DNA of 64,000 nucleotides. It comes from Planctellipticum sp942493135 (GTDB lineage: Bacteria > Planctomycetota > Planctomycetia > Planctomycetales > Planctomycetaceae). The DNA is taken from contig OW818684.1 in assembly GCA_942493135.1 (NCBI GenBank), positions 3,162,001 through 3,226,000 of the forward strand, in the 5' to 3' direction. The position numbers and the translations under genes are program-made. Under the pieces are notes generated by a model. That model had not been told where the DNA came from and made no database searches. It worked only from the letters and a program-made list of their open reading frames with translations. Positions within the stretch are counted from its first letter, which is position 1, and every line of letters starts with the position of its first letter. Of this stretch, positions 53,710-63,714 are shown in pieces.

Positions 53710-53744
53710 TGGTCAGTGGTCCGTAGTCCGTGGTCAGTGGTGCG
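53710..53744. repeat. 7-nt-period array, left flank of the four-helix-bundle gene
   Basis: Five heptamers in register: TGGTCAG, TGGTCCG, TAGTCCG, TGGTCAG, TGGTGCG. It starts at the base before the ALDH ATG and includes the stop of the four-helix-bundle gene (53734-53736). It is an imperfect inverted copy of the array at 54188-54222. Confidence 0.85.
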
Positions 53745-54171
53745 AAGACGGCGACTCGTTGTCACCGCGAATATTCGAAGGCGCCGGTGCTTGCGGACCG
53801 GCACTCTGTCCGCTGTTGCCAATCGATTTCAGATACGCATTCAGTTTTGGCCCCAGTTCGTCGATGATTTTCTTCAATTGTTCGACTTGGCCGGTCGTGA
53901 GGAGCTGTCTGTTCCACGCCCTGCGCAACCAGTGCTTGCATTCGTAGAGTGACCCTCGGGCCATCCGGACGAACCGTCGATTGTCTGCAAAAGTCCCTCG
54001 ACCGCTCCCCTCGGCGATATTTGCGCCGATGCTGTCCGCTGCTCGAACCAGTTGAAGTCCTAACGTTCGGCGGTCGAACTCCGGCCAGTCGCGAGCAATC
54101 GTCCAGAGGGCATCCGCGAGACTCTCTGCCAGGCGATAGACCTGTAACGTTTCAAACTGCGTCCTCGCCAT
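53734..54171 (-). CDS. Four-helix-bundle (S23 / 23S rRNA intervening-sequence) protein
   Basis: A 145-residue protein with the family features FETLQVYRLAESLADALW, LGLQLVRAADSIGANIAEGS, GRGTFADNRRFVRMARGSLYE and KHWLRRAW. S23 proteins form four-helix-bundle pentamers; they were first found in rRNA intervening sequences and are related to the accessory protein of diversity-generating retroelements, but their function is unknown. No reverse transcriptase or 23S rRNA is nearby. The gene lies inside an otherwise two-gene module and is bracketed by inverted 7-nt-period arrays, like a cassette. The last residues (SPSSHH) come from the left array. Confidence 0.88.
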   Translation of the reverse strand: MARTQFETLQVYRLAESLADALWTIARDWPEFDRRTLGLQLVRAADSIGANIAEGSGRGTFADNRRFVRMARGSLYECKHWLRRAWNRQLLTTGQVEQLKKIIDELGPKLNAYLKSIGNSGQSAGPQAPAPSNIRGDNESPSSHH

Positions 54172-54187
54172 GAGCAGTCCGTTCGTG

Positions 54188-54221
54188 CAACTGACCACTG
54201 ACTACGGACAACTGACACAAT

Positions 54222-54222
<1 letters not shown>
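54188..54222. repeat. 7-nt-period array, right flank of the four-helix-bundle gene
   Basis: Five heptamers in register: CAACTGA, CCACTGA, CTACGGA, CAACTGA, CACAATC. The reverse complement matches the left-flank array at most positions. It ends at the stop codon of the AMP-ligase gene. Confidence 0.85.
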
Positions 54223-55319
<1,097 letters not shown>

Positions 55320-55331
55320 GACCAGCTCACT

Positions 55332-55535
55332 TTACTTGGTGGGAAGACCGGCGGGGCGGCGGAACCAGCGTTCGCCGCAGACTCGGAGATATTCGATGAT
55401 AGTCTCCGGCGGGGCGAATTCAACGCCCGGACCGAGTTCCGCCAGCAGGTGTTCAGCAGAGAGACCGGTTGCCGACTCCGTTCTGCGAGAGCGTTTCCTG
55501 ACGAGGAATCCGCAATTCTGGAACGCGCGTCGCAC
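55332..55535 (-). CDS. Small protein upstream of AMP-ligase
   Basis: A possible 67-residue protein starting at GTG: the C-terminal part (EFAPPETIIEYLRVCGERWF and RRPAGLPTK) reads like real protein, the N-terminus less so. The stop is 12 bases from the ligase start, suggesting coupling. No family recognised, and no phosphopantetheine-type serine motif is seen, so it is not an obvious carrier protein. The ribosome site is weak and the start may be misplaced. Confidence 0.45.
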   Translation of the reverse strand: MRRAFQNCGFLVRKRSRRTESATGLSAEHLLAELGPGVEFAPPETIIEYLRVCGERWFRRPAGLPTK

Positions 55536-55727
55536 GGACGAGTCCCGGAATCTGTTCAGTTCCTGACGGGGCTGTCATCCGTCTTGACCGTTCGGGGGGC
55601 TTGTCCTACGATCCGCCGCCGTTTCTGCCGGTTGCGGGCCTCGGAAGCGGCAGATTCTGCGGACTGTCGTCTTCGGGCGGCCAGCGTCATCCCGTTCTGC
55701 GATGTTCCCTCGAAGCAACAGGGCGCC

Positions 55728-56909
55728 ATGAGCGATCACTCGGTGATCTCGGACGAACGCCGCGACGGCGTGTCGCTTCGAGCCTGCGTGCGCCCTCGGT
55801 CACTGGTTCCGGCCCTGTTGCTGCTGGTCGGACTGACCGCAGGCTGTCAGTCGGCCGGGACTCACGCGTTTGAGAAGTATTCCTACGCGGAGGTTCCGAC
55901 GGCGCTTGCGGCGACGCGGCAGGCCAATCCACAGACGATTGATCTTTCGCGTCTGGCGCGTGCCGCGGTCAAGAGCGACGTGCTGGATCGGGGAGACGTC
56001 GTCGAAGTCTCCATTTCTGCAGGACTCTCTGAAAAAGACACCGTCAAGTTTCCGGTCCGAATCAACGACGGCGGCTACGGTCAGCTGCCGGTGATCGGCC
56101 AGGTTTACCTGGCCGGGCTCGAACCGGAAGCTGCTGAAGCGAACATCGTCTCCGCCTGCGTGCAGCGCGACTTGTATCTGAATCCGCACGTGACGGTCAC
56201 GATGAAGAAGCAGCGCGTCAATCGCGTGACAGTCGTCGGCGCCGTGAAAGAATCAGGAGTTTACGAACTGCCGCGCGGACAGAGCGACTTGCTGGCGGCG
56301 ATCACCGCCGCCGGGGGCCTGGCGGAAGACGCGGGGACGATGGTCGAGATTCGGACCCCCGACCGGGGCGCCGAGGCGAGTCCGCCGGCTGCCGTGGCGT
56401 CGAGCGCGACCGGCGACGTCCAGGCGACCGGTCATTCCGGCGCTCCGCTGCCGCTCTCCCAATCGAGCTCCGGGCTTCTGACGTCGGTCCAGGTGGATCT
56501 GGTTTCGGCGACGCGGTCCGGCGAGGGGGGGCAGTACGTCAGTGACGGGGCGGTGGTCATGATCGAGAAGCGGGCGCCGGAACCGGTGCACGTGATCGGA
56601 CTGGTCAGGCGTCCGAACCGCTACGAGTTCCCGGTTTCGGAAGACTTGCGAATGCTCGACGCCCTCGCACTCGCCGGCGGCGCGGAATCGCTGGTGGCCG
56701 ACAAGGTGTTTATCGTTCGCCGCAAGCCCGAGAGCACGGAAACGGCGGTAATCCAGGCGAGTATTCGTGCGGCGAAGCGGGACCCTCAGGCGAACGTGTT
56801 GCTGTCGCCGGGTGACGTTGTCAGTCTCGAGTCGACGCCGGCGACCGTCTTCATGAGTGCGCTGGGCCTGATCCGGATGAGCCTCGGTGCGAGCGTGCCG
56901 CTGTTCTGA
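55728..56909 (+). CDS. Wza-like outer-membrane polysaccharide export lipoprotein
   Basis: A 393-residue protein. The N-terminus has a long charged leader and a lipobox (LVGLTAGCQS). The polysaccharide export (PES) domain follows: DVLDRGDVVEVSISAG and DGGYGQLPVIGQVYLAGLEP. Then come SLBB domains with VTVVGAVKESGVYELPRG and VIGLVRRPNRYEFPVSEDLR. This is the order found in Wza-type channels. It heads a plus-strand operon with the Wzc-like kinase and the O-antigen-ligase-like gene, so capsule or exopolysaccharide export is likely. An upstream-extended frame crosses the antisense ligase gene and is rejected. Confidence 0.88.
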   Translation: MSDHSVISDERRDGVSLRACVRPRSLVPALLLLVGLTAGCQSAGTHAFEKYSYAEVPTALAATRQANPQTIDLSRLARAAVKSDVLDRGDVVEVSISAGLSEKDTVKFPVRINDGGYGQLPVIGQVYLAGLEPEAAEANIVSACVQRDLYLNPHVTVTMKKQRVNRVTVVGAVKESGVYELPRGQSDLLAAITAAGGLAEDAGTMVEIRTPDRGAEASPPAAVASSATGDVQATGHSGAPLPLSQSSSGLLTSVQVDLVSATRSGEGGQYVSDGAVVMIEKRAPEPVHVIGLVRRPNRYEFPVSEDLRMLDALALAGGAESLVADKVFIVRRKPESTETAVIQASIRAAKRDPQANVLLSPGDVVSLESTPATVFMSALGLIRMSLGASVPLF

Positions 56910-56951
56910 CGGCTGCATTCCGGCGGAGTTGAGACGGTCGACCTGAGGGGG

Positions 56952-58226
56952 ATGGAGATGGACGTGATCGACGAAGCGAGTAACGAGCCGGCCCAGTCCG
57001 GCAGCGTCATCGCCGATCTCGTCCGGTTCTGCCGCATCGTAGCGGCGAGGAAAAAGATTCTGATCCTGTCGCTGCTCGTGGCGGGACTGGTCGGCGGGGT
57101 CTACTACGTTCTGGCCCAGCGGTCCTACGAGTCCCGTGCCGAGGTTCTGGTGCTGCAGACTGGCGGCAACGTCATGGACGCCAACAGCAGCAATCAGCGG
57201 AGCGTCCTGGAGCAGATCCCCACCTACGAGAAGGTACTGTCGAGTGCCGCCGTGCTGGAGGGAGCGATCAAGTCCCTGCCGGCACGACACCGGATCGACC
57301 TGGCCGGCTCGTCCAAGGAACGCTGGGTCGAAGCTCTCCGGAGCCGGGTCGGAGTCAGTTCGACGCGCCAGACTAACATCATTTCGCTGACGTTTCGTTC
57401 GAGCGACCCGCAGACGTCGGCGGTGGTCGTCGGTGCGATTCTGGACTCCTATCTGAAATTCATGGATCAGACTCACAGGAGCAGTTCCCGCGAAGTGCTG
57501 GAGGTGTTGACTCGCGAAAAGACCGACCTGGAGCAGCGGCTGCAGGAGAAAGAAGGAGAGCTGATCCAGCTCAAGAGCAGTTCGGGAGTTCTGCTGACGG
57601 GCGGAGATCGCAATACGCACGTGCTGATCGAGCGAACCGTCAAACTCAACGACGCACTCGTCGAGGCGCAGAAGAAGTCGCTGGAGTCCAAGGCATTTCT
57701 CGTCGCCGTCGAAGAGGCGGTCCGGACCGGGGCGGACATTCAGCAGTTCGTGCTGCAGACGGCGGACGCTGTGGCCAAGGAAGTGTTTCTGAAGGAAATG
57801 GGACTCGGCACGCAGGACGGCTACACGATGGCGCGCTTCGAACAGCAGCTGTCGGACGATCGCTCGGAATTGACGCGGCGACGCCTGCAGTACGGTTCCG
57901 CGCATCCGCTCGTCGTCGAATTGCGGGATCGGATTCAGGGGACCGAGGAGTGGCTCGTCAATCGCCAGCTGGCCGTCGCCGAGCGGATGCGGCAGATCCG
58001 AACTCAGGAGCTCGGCCCGCGGCTGGTCGAGATGGCCCGGCAGCGTTTCCATCAGTCGACTGCCCACGAGGCGGCGCTGCGTCAGCAGTTCGAGCAGGAG
58101 AACGCGGTTGCTGAGCATGAATGCGCACGTCGCGGCTCAGGAGATTCTGGAGCTCGATCTGAAGCGGATGCGGTCGTTCTACGATCTGGTCCTGGAACGG
58201 ATGAAGGACATCGATCTCGGATCTGA
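56952..58226 (+). CDS. Wzc/GumC-like chain-length protein, N-terminal frame (frameshifted)
   Basis: The first 384 or so residues form a Wzz-type copolymerase module. The N-terminal membrane helix is ILILSLLVAGLVGGVYYVLA (about residues 35-54), followed by SYESRAEVLVLQT and a long periplasmic coiled coil (REKTDLEQRLQEKEGELIQL). The next residues in this frame (HECARRGSGDSGARSEAD) are unrelated to the family, whereas the +1 frame continues the expected coiled coil. Removing one T in GCGGTTGCTG at about 58107-58110 would join the frames into a single 764-residue protein. The gene is therefore a frameshifted or recoded half of a Wzc-like kinase. Confidence 0.8.
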   Translation: MEMDVIDEASNEPAQSGSVIADLVRFCRIVAARKKILILSLLVAGLVGGVYYVLAQRSYESRAEVLVLQTGGNVMDANSSNQRSVLEQIPTYEKVLSSAAVLEGAIKSLPARHRIDLAGSSKERWVEALRSRVGVSSTRQTNIISLTFRSSDPQTSAVVVGAILDSYLKFMDQTHRSSSREVLEVLTREKTDLEQRLQEKEGELIQLKSSSGVLLTGGDRNTHVLIERTVKLNDALVEAQKKSLESKAFLVAVEEAVRTGADIQQFVLQTADAVAKEVFLKEMGLGTQDGYTMARFEQQLSDDRSELTRRRLQYGSAHPLVVELRDRIQGTEEWLVNRQLAVAERMRQIRTQELGPRLVEMARQRFHQSTAHEAALRQQFEQENAVAEHECARRGSGDSGARSEADAVVLRSGPGTDEGHRSRI

Positions 58227-59247
58227 CAATGGACTGCGAATTCGCGTCGTCAGCGAACCGCGGGTTCCTACGTCTCCCGTTTCCCCAAAACTGACGTATA
58301 CGGTGGCTCTGACGGTCATGGCGGGTCTGTTCATCGGGCTCGGCGCGATCTATCTGATCGACACGCTCGATGATCGATTCCGCTCGCCCGATGAGCTGCA
58401 GTGGCAACTGGGCCTGCCCGTGCTGGCAATGATTCGGAAAATGCCGGAGACGACGGAGACGGGCGTCAATGCGATTCAGACCTTCTTCCGACCGGACAGC
58501 CTGGAGTCGGAAGCGTTCCGCTCGCTGCGGAGCGCCATTACGTTCGCCGACGGGGACTCGCAGCGACTGGTGATCACCAGTACGGAGCCGGGCGACGGCA
58601 AGACGACAACGCTCGCGAACCTCGCGGTGGCCTTTGCCCAGTCGGGCAAGAAGACGCTGCTGATCGACGCCGACCTCCGTCGGCCGGGCCTGTCGACCCT
58701 GCTGGAGCTGCGCGGGGCGCAAGGGCTGTCGAACATTCTGCGTGACGACCGGCCCATTTTCGAGAGCTGTCTGGACAACATCTTCAATGTGGGCGTCGAC
58801 GGATTGGACGTCATCCCCTCAGGCGCCCGCCCGGCCAATCCCTCGGAACTGCTGGCGAGCGAGCGTTTTAACGACGTCATCGCCTGGGCCGAGACAGTTT
58901 ACGATCAGATTCTGATCGATGCGCCGCCGATCCTGGCGGTGACCGACCCGGCGATCATCGCCCGGCAGGTCGACGGCGCCGTGGTGGTGATCCGCCCCGA
59001 CAAGAACCGCCGCCGAGTCGTCACTCGGGCGCTGCAGTCATTTCAGGCGGCGGGAATTCGCGTGCTGGGAATGGCCGTCAACCACCTGTCGATGGATTCG
59101 AGTTCCGAGTACGGCTACGGCTACGGCTACGGGTATGGTTACGGCTACGGATATGGACATGGCGATGCTCCGGAGACCGAGGACGACCAGCGTGGACTCG
59201 GCGACGACCCGGACGAACCGCAGGCAACGCGGTTGCAGGCCGCTTGA
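58108..59247 (+). CDS. Wzc-like bacterial tyrosine kinase, C-terminal frame
   Basis: A 379-residue continuation of the preceding gene. The coiled coil VAAQEILELDLKRMRSFYD leads to the second membrane helix (TVALTVMAGLFIGLGAIYLI). The BY-kinase domain follows: TSTEPGDGKTTTLANLA (Walker A), KTLLIDADLRRPGLS (Walker A') and QILIDAPPILAV (Walker B). The C-terminus has seven YG repeats (59113-59157) before GHGDAPETED, a tyrosine cluster of the type autophosphorylated in Wzc. In split Firmicute systems the break is after the second helix; here it is before it, arguing for a frameshift and not a natural split. Possible start TTG at 58108. Confidence 0.82.
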   Translation: MLSMNAHVAAQEILELDLKRMRSFYDLVLERMKDIDLGSDNGLRIRVVSEPRVPTSPVSPKLTYTVALTVMAGLFIGLGAIYLIDTLDDRFRSPDELQWQLGLPVLAMIRKMPETTETGVNAIQTFFRPDSLESEAFRSLRSAITFADGDSQRLVITSTEPGDGKTTTLANLAVAFAQSGKKTLLIDADLRRPGLSTLLELRGAQGLSNILRDDRPIFESCLDNIFNVGVDGLDVIPSGARPANPSELLASERFNDVIAWAETVYDQILIDAPPILAVTDPAIIARQVDGAVVVIRPDKNRRRVVTRALQSFQAAGIRVLGMAVNHLSMDSSSEYGYGYGYGYGYGYGYGHGDAPETEDDQRGLGDDPDEPQATRLQAA

Positions 59248-59286
59248 GAGGCTGCTGCGCGTCTGAAGGGCGATGATTGCGCGACG

Positions 59287-61998
59287 GTGGAGAACTCGAT
59301 GACGACTCAACCGTCCTCCCTCAATCATCGGCGACGTCACAGCTCCAGTCGGCGACACCGGTCCGTTTCGACGGGTTTCGGGAGCGCCGGATTCTCGTCG
59401 GCGCCCTGGACGTTCTCGCGGTATCAGCCAATCGCGGCGGGCGCCCTCGTGCTGATTGTCGCCATGATCTGGGGCGGTCGGACGCCGACCGGACAGATGG
59501 CGCTCGTCGTCGGAGCCATCGCATTGACCTTGAGCTGGCTGGTTGGGCTCTGGCGACAGGGTTCGCCCGTCTGGATTCCGACTCCCGGACTGGTTCTGGC
59601 GCTGGCTGGAGTTCTGATTCTGCTCGTGCAGATCGTGCCGCTTCCCGCGTCATGGCTGGCGATGATTTCACCGGCACAGGCGGAGATCCTGCCCCTCTGG
59701 TCCACGGAGTCCAGCGCCCTGCTCGGCCTGACGGCCTGGAAGTGCATCAGCCTGGCTCCCGGCGAAACTCAAACGGCCCTCGTCGTGTACGCGGCCTGTG
59801 CGGCAGTTTTTGTGATGACGGTGCAGGGGCTGCGGACGACGGAAGACGCCGTCCGTCTCCTGCGAATTGTCGCCGGGCTTGCCCTGGGCATGGCAGCGTT
59901 CGGCGTGCTGCAGTACGCGACTGCCAACCGCAAGTTCTACTGGATCTTCGAGAACCCGGACGTCTCGACGACGTACTACGCGACTGGCAGCTTCTTCAAT
60001 CGCAATCACTTTGCGCAGTTCGTGGTGCTGGGGATCGGGCCGGCGATCGCCTGGCTGGCGACTTTGTGCAGCGGGCGCAAGCAGACCGACGGGGGAGGCA
60101 TTTCGCAGCACGGTTCGGCGCTGCCGGCCGGGTTGCTGGGAGCCGCGCTGACCGTCGCCGTTCTGGCCGTGCTGTTGTCGCTGTCGCGCGCCGGGACTGT
60201 GTCGATGGTCATTGCCACTGTCGTGGCGTGCATCGGACTGACCCGTTGCGGCTGGATCCCCTTCCGCACCGGTGTTTCGCTGGCCGCCGTGACCGCCATC
60301 GTGTGCGGTGTGTTCTCGATGACGAGTTTCGACGTGCTTGCGAATCGGTTCGCGCTGCTCGACGAAAACGACCGCTATGCGATCTGGCAGACGAATCTCG
60401 CGGTCGCCGAGCGATTTCCGTGGTTCGGCACCGGGGCCGGAAGTCATGTCGATGCGCATTACCTCGAACTCGAACCGCGATCCGACGGTCGCGAGTTCGT
60501 GCATGCGGAAAGCAGTCTGCTGGAAGTGGTTTCGGAAACCGGGCTTGCTGGAGCGTCCATCGGCGCGGGGATGCTGCTCGTCTGCTTGTGGTGGTGCGCG
60601 ATCGTGATGCGTCGCGGGGAGCCGCGAGCGCAGGCTGCCGCCTGCGGAATTCTTGCCAGTCTGATTGCTTCTGCGGCCCACGCCGCCGTCGATTTTGTCT
60701 GGCATACGCCTGCCTGCCTGTTGATGGCGGTGCTGCTGGCAGCCGCGGCCTGTCGTCTCTACACGCTCACGGCGTTGCCGTTGCGCAATCGCCCGTGCGA
60801 GCGTCCGCTGCCACGGGCGTGGACTCCGGTCGCGTTTCCGCTGCTGCTGCTCACGGGGGGATGGATGTGGAATCAGGTGCTCCCGGCGTTTCGGGCCGAG
60901 GCCCCCTGGAGTCAGTACCTGACGGCAACCTTTCACGGTTCGTCCGGAGACGACGTCACCGAAGCCGAAGCGCAAGAACTCTGGCGACAGCGATTCCGGC
61001 TGGTGCATCGCGCCGCCAAAGCCGATCGTCTGCATCCCAAAGCCCAGGAAACTGCGGCAACGTTCTACTTGCGACTGTTCGACCTGAAGCAGGCCGCGGC
61101 CGGCCGGCCGCAGACGTTCAGTCGCATTCGCAATTCCTGCGAAGGGAGCGAGTTTGAAACGGTCGATGAAGTGCGTGACTGGGTCGCGGAGCAGGCGGGA
61201 CCGAATATCCGACTGCTCGATCTCGCCTGGCAGACGACGTTGCGGGCAGTCCGCGCAGCGCCGTTGCGGGGCGAAGCCTATCTGACGCTGGCTCAGCTTG
61301 CCTTTCTGCACGATCCGTCGGGAGAGTTGAAGGCAGACCTGTTGAATCAGGCGCTGGCGACCCGCCCGAACGACGGACGCATCCGGTTTTTCCTCGGGCG
61401 CGAAGCACTGCTTGCCGGCGACATGCCCGTTGCGCTCGATCACTGGAAGGTCGCCTTTCGCTGTGGAGAAGGGCACCAGCGCGAGATTGCCGAGTTGCTT
61501 GCCGGGCAGTTTCCAGCCCGGTTCTTCCTCGACGAGTTTCAGCCGGACGAACCGGCGCTGCGACTGCTGGCCGAGGTCTTCGAACAGAAACGTCGAACGT
61601 CCGAGCGGAATCAGATCCTGGAAGTCGCCGCGGCGCGCTCCGAGGATCTGGCGCGTTCCGCGACGACCGAGATTGTCGAGAGTCACTGGTCTCATGCCGT
61701 GGAGGCCCGTCGACAGCTCGGCGATCAGGATCTCCTGGAATCGACGTTGCGGGAGGCGCTGCAGAACTGTCCGCAGACCTTCCGCTTCCATCGCCTGCTG
61801 GGCGAGCTGCTGCTGCAGAGGGAGGATTTCGACGGCGCCGCCGAGGAACTTCAGTGGTGCGCATCGCGGCAGCCCGACAATGCTCAGGTCCGAGCGCTGG
61901 CGGCCGCCGCCTTGAAGAACAGTTATCGTCAGCCCGCGGCAGAAACGGAGCGACCGATCCGGCTGACATCGGGGCCGTCGGAAAAGACGGCGGATTGA
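59287..61998 (+). CDS. O-antigen-ligase-like membrane protein with C-terminal TPRs
   Basis: A 903-residue protein. A basic N-terminus is followed by about 11 membrane helices (residues 45-500). The ligase core shows FENPDVSTTYYATGSFFNRN, HFAQFVVLGIGPAIAWLA and the Wzy_C block (WFGTGAGSHVDAHYLELE, VHAESSLLEVVSETGLAGAS). Residues 530-900 have helical repeats of TPR type (QNCPQTFRFHRLLGELLLQR). Such proteins join or polymerise surface glycans. It follows the Wzc-like gene by 39 bases in the export operon. GTG start; an ATG four codons later is an alternative. Confidence 0.85.
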   Translation: MENSMTTQPSSLNHRRRHSSSRRHRSVSTGFGSAGFSSAPWTFSRYQPIAAGALVLIVAMIWGGRTPTGQMALVVGAIALTLSWLVGLWRQGSPVWIPTPGLVLALAGVLILLVQIVPLPASWLAMISPAQAEILPLWSTESSALLGLTAWKCISLAPGETQTALVVYAACAAVFVMTVQGLRTTEDAVRLLRIVAGLALGMAAFGVLQYATANRKFYWIFENPDVSTTYYATGSFFNRNHFAQFVVLGIGPAIAWLATLCSGRKQTDGGGISQHGSALPAGLLGAALTVAVLAVLLSLSRAGTVSMVIATVVACIGLTRCGWIPFRTGVSLAAVTAIVCGVFSMTSFDVLANRFALLDENDRYAIWQTNLAVAERFPWFGTGAGSHVDAHYLELEPRSDGREFVHAESSLLEVVSETGLAGASIGAGMLLVCLWWCAIVMRRGEPRAQAAACGILASLIASAAHAAVDFVWHTPACLLMAVLLAAAACRLYTLTALPLRNRPCERPLPRAWTPVAFPLLLLTGGWMWNQVLPAFRAEAPWSQYLTATFHGSSGDDVTEAEAQELWRQRFRLVHRAAKADRLHPKAQETAATFYLRLFDLKQAAAGRPQTFSRIRNSCEGSEFETVDEVRDWVAEQAGPNIRLLDLAWQTTLRAVRAAPLRGEAYLTLAQLAFLHDPSGELKADLLNQALATRPNDGRIRFFLGREALLAGDMPVALDHWKVAFRCGEGHQREIAELLAGQFPARFFLDEFQPDEPALRLLAEVFEQKRRTSERNQILEVAAARSEDLARSATTEIVESHWSHAVEARRQLGDQDLLESTLREALQNCPQTFRFHRLLGELLLQREDFDGAAEELQWCASRQPDNAQVRALAAAALKNSYRQPAAETERPIRLTSGPSEKTAD

Positions 61999-62021
61999 CG
62001 GCCCGGGCCGCGGTGCGAGGG

Positions 62022-63440
62022 CTACTTCGCCGCCGCCCGCAGTTCTTCGATCGCGCTGCGGATGTCGCGCAGCGTGACGGGCTGAGCCAGCACGCGGGAG
62101 ACACCGGGCGAATCGGCCAGTTCGTCTCTGAGCGAGTTCAGTCCACGCGACAGCGCCAGGATGAACGCGGTCCCGGACTTTCGGCAGGCGGCGATCCCCT
62201 TTGCGTAGAAGTCGCGCGCCTCGTGATCCGACATTTCCGCCATGACGACCAGGCCCGCCGGTCGCTCGGTCTTCATCCGCTGCAGCGCACGCTGCGGATC
62301 CCCGAGCATGAGGACGCGGTAGGAGTGCTTGGTGAAGTATTCGCGCAGCGCGTCCTGCTGCTTGGGGCGGGTTTCGACGCAGATCACCGTTGCCTGCGCA
62401 GGTCGGTCCTGGGGGGCGGGCGTCGCCGGCGTTTTTGAGTCCGCGGACTGACCGAGCACATCTTTGAGGTCTGCGATGACTTCTGCAGGCTTCTGGTAAC
62501 GATCGGAGGGGTTGATTTCCATCAGCCGTTCGACGATCTGGATCACGTTCGACGGCAGCGACGGATTCACGGATCGCAGCGGGCGGATGTTGCAGTAGCG
62601 GCGGAAGTCCTTGCGCTCGGCCGAACTTTTCGTCGGCGGATAGGGAGGCACCCCGGTCAGCAGTTCGTAGTAGATTGCGCCGAGAAAGTAGAGGTCGCTC
62701 CGTGGATCGTTCGATGGAGCGTTCGTCCCGCGTTCCAGGGACGCATACTCGACGGCGCGGTCTACAGATTCTTCAAACTGCGACAGGCCGTTGTCGTTAC
62801 CGGCCAGGCCAAAGTCGACGAGCTTCGCCACGCCTTGTGCGCTCAGCAATACGTTCGTCAGTTTCAGGTCGCGATGCGTCAACCCGAGTCCGAGGGCGTA
62901 GTTCAGGCCCTCGGCGATGTCGAGCACGTACTTCGTCGCCTCTTCGGGCGAGAAGCACTTGCGGATCTTGATGAAGTCGCGGAAGTTGCCTCCCTCGACG
63001 AACTCCATCGTGATGTAGAACTGATCCCCGTCCTGACCGACTTCGTAGATGGGGACGATGTTCTTGTGCTTCAGTCGCTTGCCCAGTTCTCCTTCCCGGC
63101 GGAACAGGGTGACCGCACGCGGATCGCTGGCGAGGCGCTGCCGGAGGACTTTGACGCCCACCATCGAGCCGTCTTCGACCGAGCAACCCCGGAACACGCG
63201 TGCGAAACTGCCCGCCGCGTTTCGATACAGCAGGCGATACTGCCCCACCCGCAATCCGTCGGTCTCACCCCGGCGTAACTTGCCGGTTTGATACGAGGTC
63301 AGAACGCCACGGCGCTCCAGGTCACTCAGCAGTTCTTCCGCTGTCTGCGGCAGATCCCCGTCACCCCGCAACTGCTCGGGTTCCACCAGCCTTCGCTGAA
63401 GCAGAAAGTCTTCCAGCTCCAAGGGGTTGGAGAATCTCAT
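62022..63440 (-). CDS. Ser/Thr protein kinase with C-terminal receiver-like domain
   Basis: A 472-residue cytoplasmic protein. An N-terminal helical region (LEDFLLQRRLVEPEQL) precedes a Hanks-type kinase: degenerate glycine loop (NAAGSFARVF), VGVKVLRQRL with the ATP lysine, LTHRDLKLTNVLL with the catalytic aspartate, and KLVDFGLAG. The catalytic residues are intact. A proline/alanine linker follows, then about 120 residues like a response-regulator receiver (TVICVETRPKQQDALREYF), but the acceptor aspartate position reads LVVMAEMSD, so it is probably non-phosphorylatable. No membrane helix is present. The ATG at 63440 is preferred; longer frames add unconserved sequence. Confidence 0.85.
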   Translation of the reverse strand: MRFSNPLELEDFLLQRRLVEPEQLRGDGDLPQTAEELLSDLERRGVLTSYQTGKLRRGETDGLRVGQYRLLYRNAAGSFARVFRGCSVEDGSMVGVKVLRQRLASDPRAVTLFRREGELGKRLKHKNIVPIYEVGQDGDQFYITMEFVEGGNFRDFIKIRKCFSPEEATKYVLDIAEGLNYALGLGLTHRDLKLTNVLLSAQGVAKLVDFGLAGNDNGLSQFEESVDRAVEYASLERGTNAPSNDPRSDLYFLGAIYYELLTGVPPYPPTKSSAERKDFRRYCNIRPLRSVNPSLPSNVIQIVERLMEINPSDRYQKPAEVIADLKDVLGQSADSKTPATPAPQDRPAQATVICVETRPKQQDALREYFTKHSYRVLMLGDPQRALQRMKTERPAGLVVMAEMSDHEARDFYAKGIAACRKSGTAFILALSRGLNSLRDELADSPGVSRVLAQPVTLRDIRSAIEELRAAAK

Positions 63441-63522
63441 AGCGGCAGAATTCGCGTGGGAAACGTCGTCGGAAGTTACCGTCCGTGCGGGCCAGACCCG
63501 CGCCGGAATGAGGGAATTTTGC

Positions 63523-63531
63523 ATCATAGCA
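63523..63531 (-). promoter_or_regulatory. Candidate extended -10 promoter for the kinase gene
   Basis: Read on the minus strand, TGCTATGAT is an extended -10 element (TGN-TATGAT), about 83 bases upstream of the kinase ATG. No convincing -35 is present, as is common for extended -10 promoters. A longer kinase reading frame would translate across this site. Confidence 0.4.
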
Positions 63532-63714
63532 AACCCGCGCCTGCGATGCGCGGAACTGGCGGCTGGCCCTTCAATTCCGCTCTGAGCGATTGCGTTGCAC
63601 TCGCTACTGATACGCAACTCACGAGCCGAATCGCCGACGAAACTTTGACAATTCTTCCGCGACTGCTCAATCCCCCGAAACTGGCGGCAATTCGGCAGTG
63701 ACAGGACGCTCCGT

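Noticed and set aside
53734..54171. Diversity-generating retroelement
   Set aside because: The four-helix-bundle gene is related to Avd proteins, but no reverse transcriptase, template repeat or variable-region gene is nearby.
56253..58118. 621-codon minus-strand frame
   Set aside because: Antisense to the Wza- and Wzc-like genes, dominated by Arg, Leu and Gln.
59668..61791. 707-codon minus-strand frame
   Set aside because: Antisense to the O-antigen-ligase-like gene, Arg/Gln-rich, no motif and no ribosome site.
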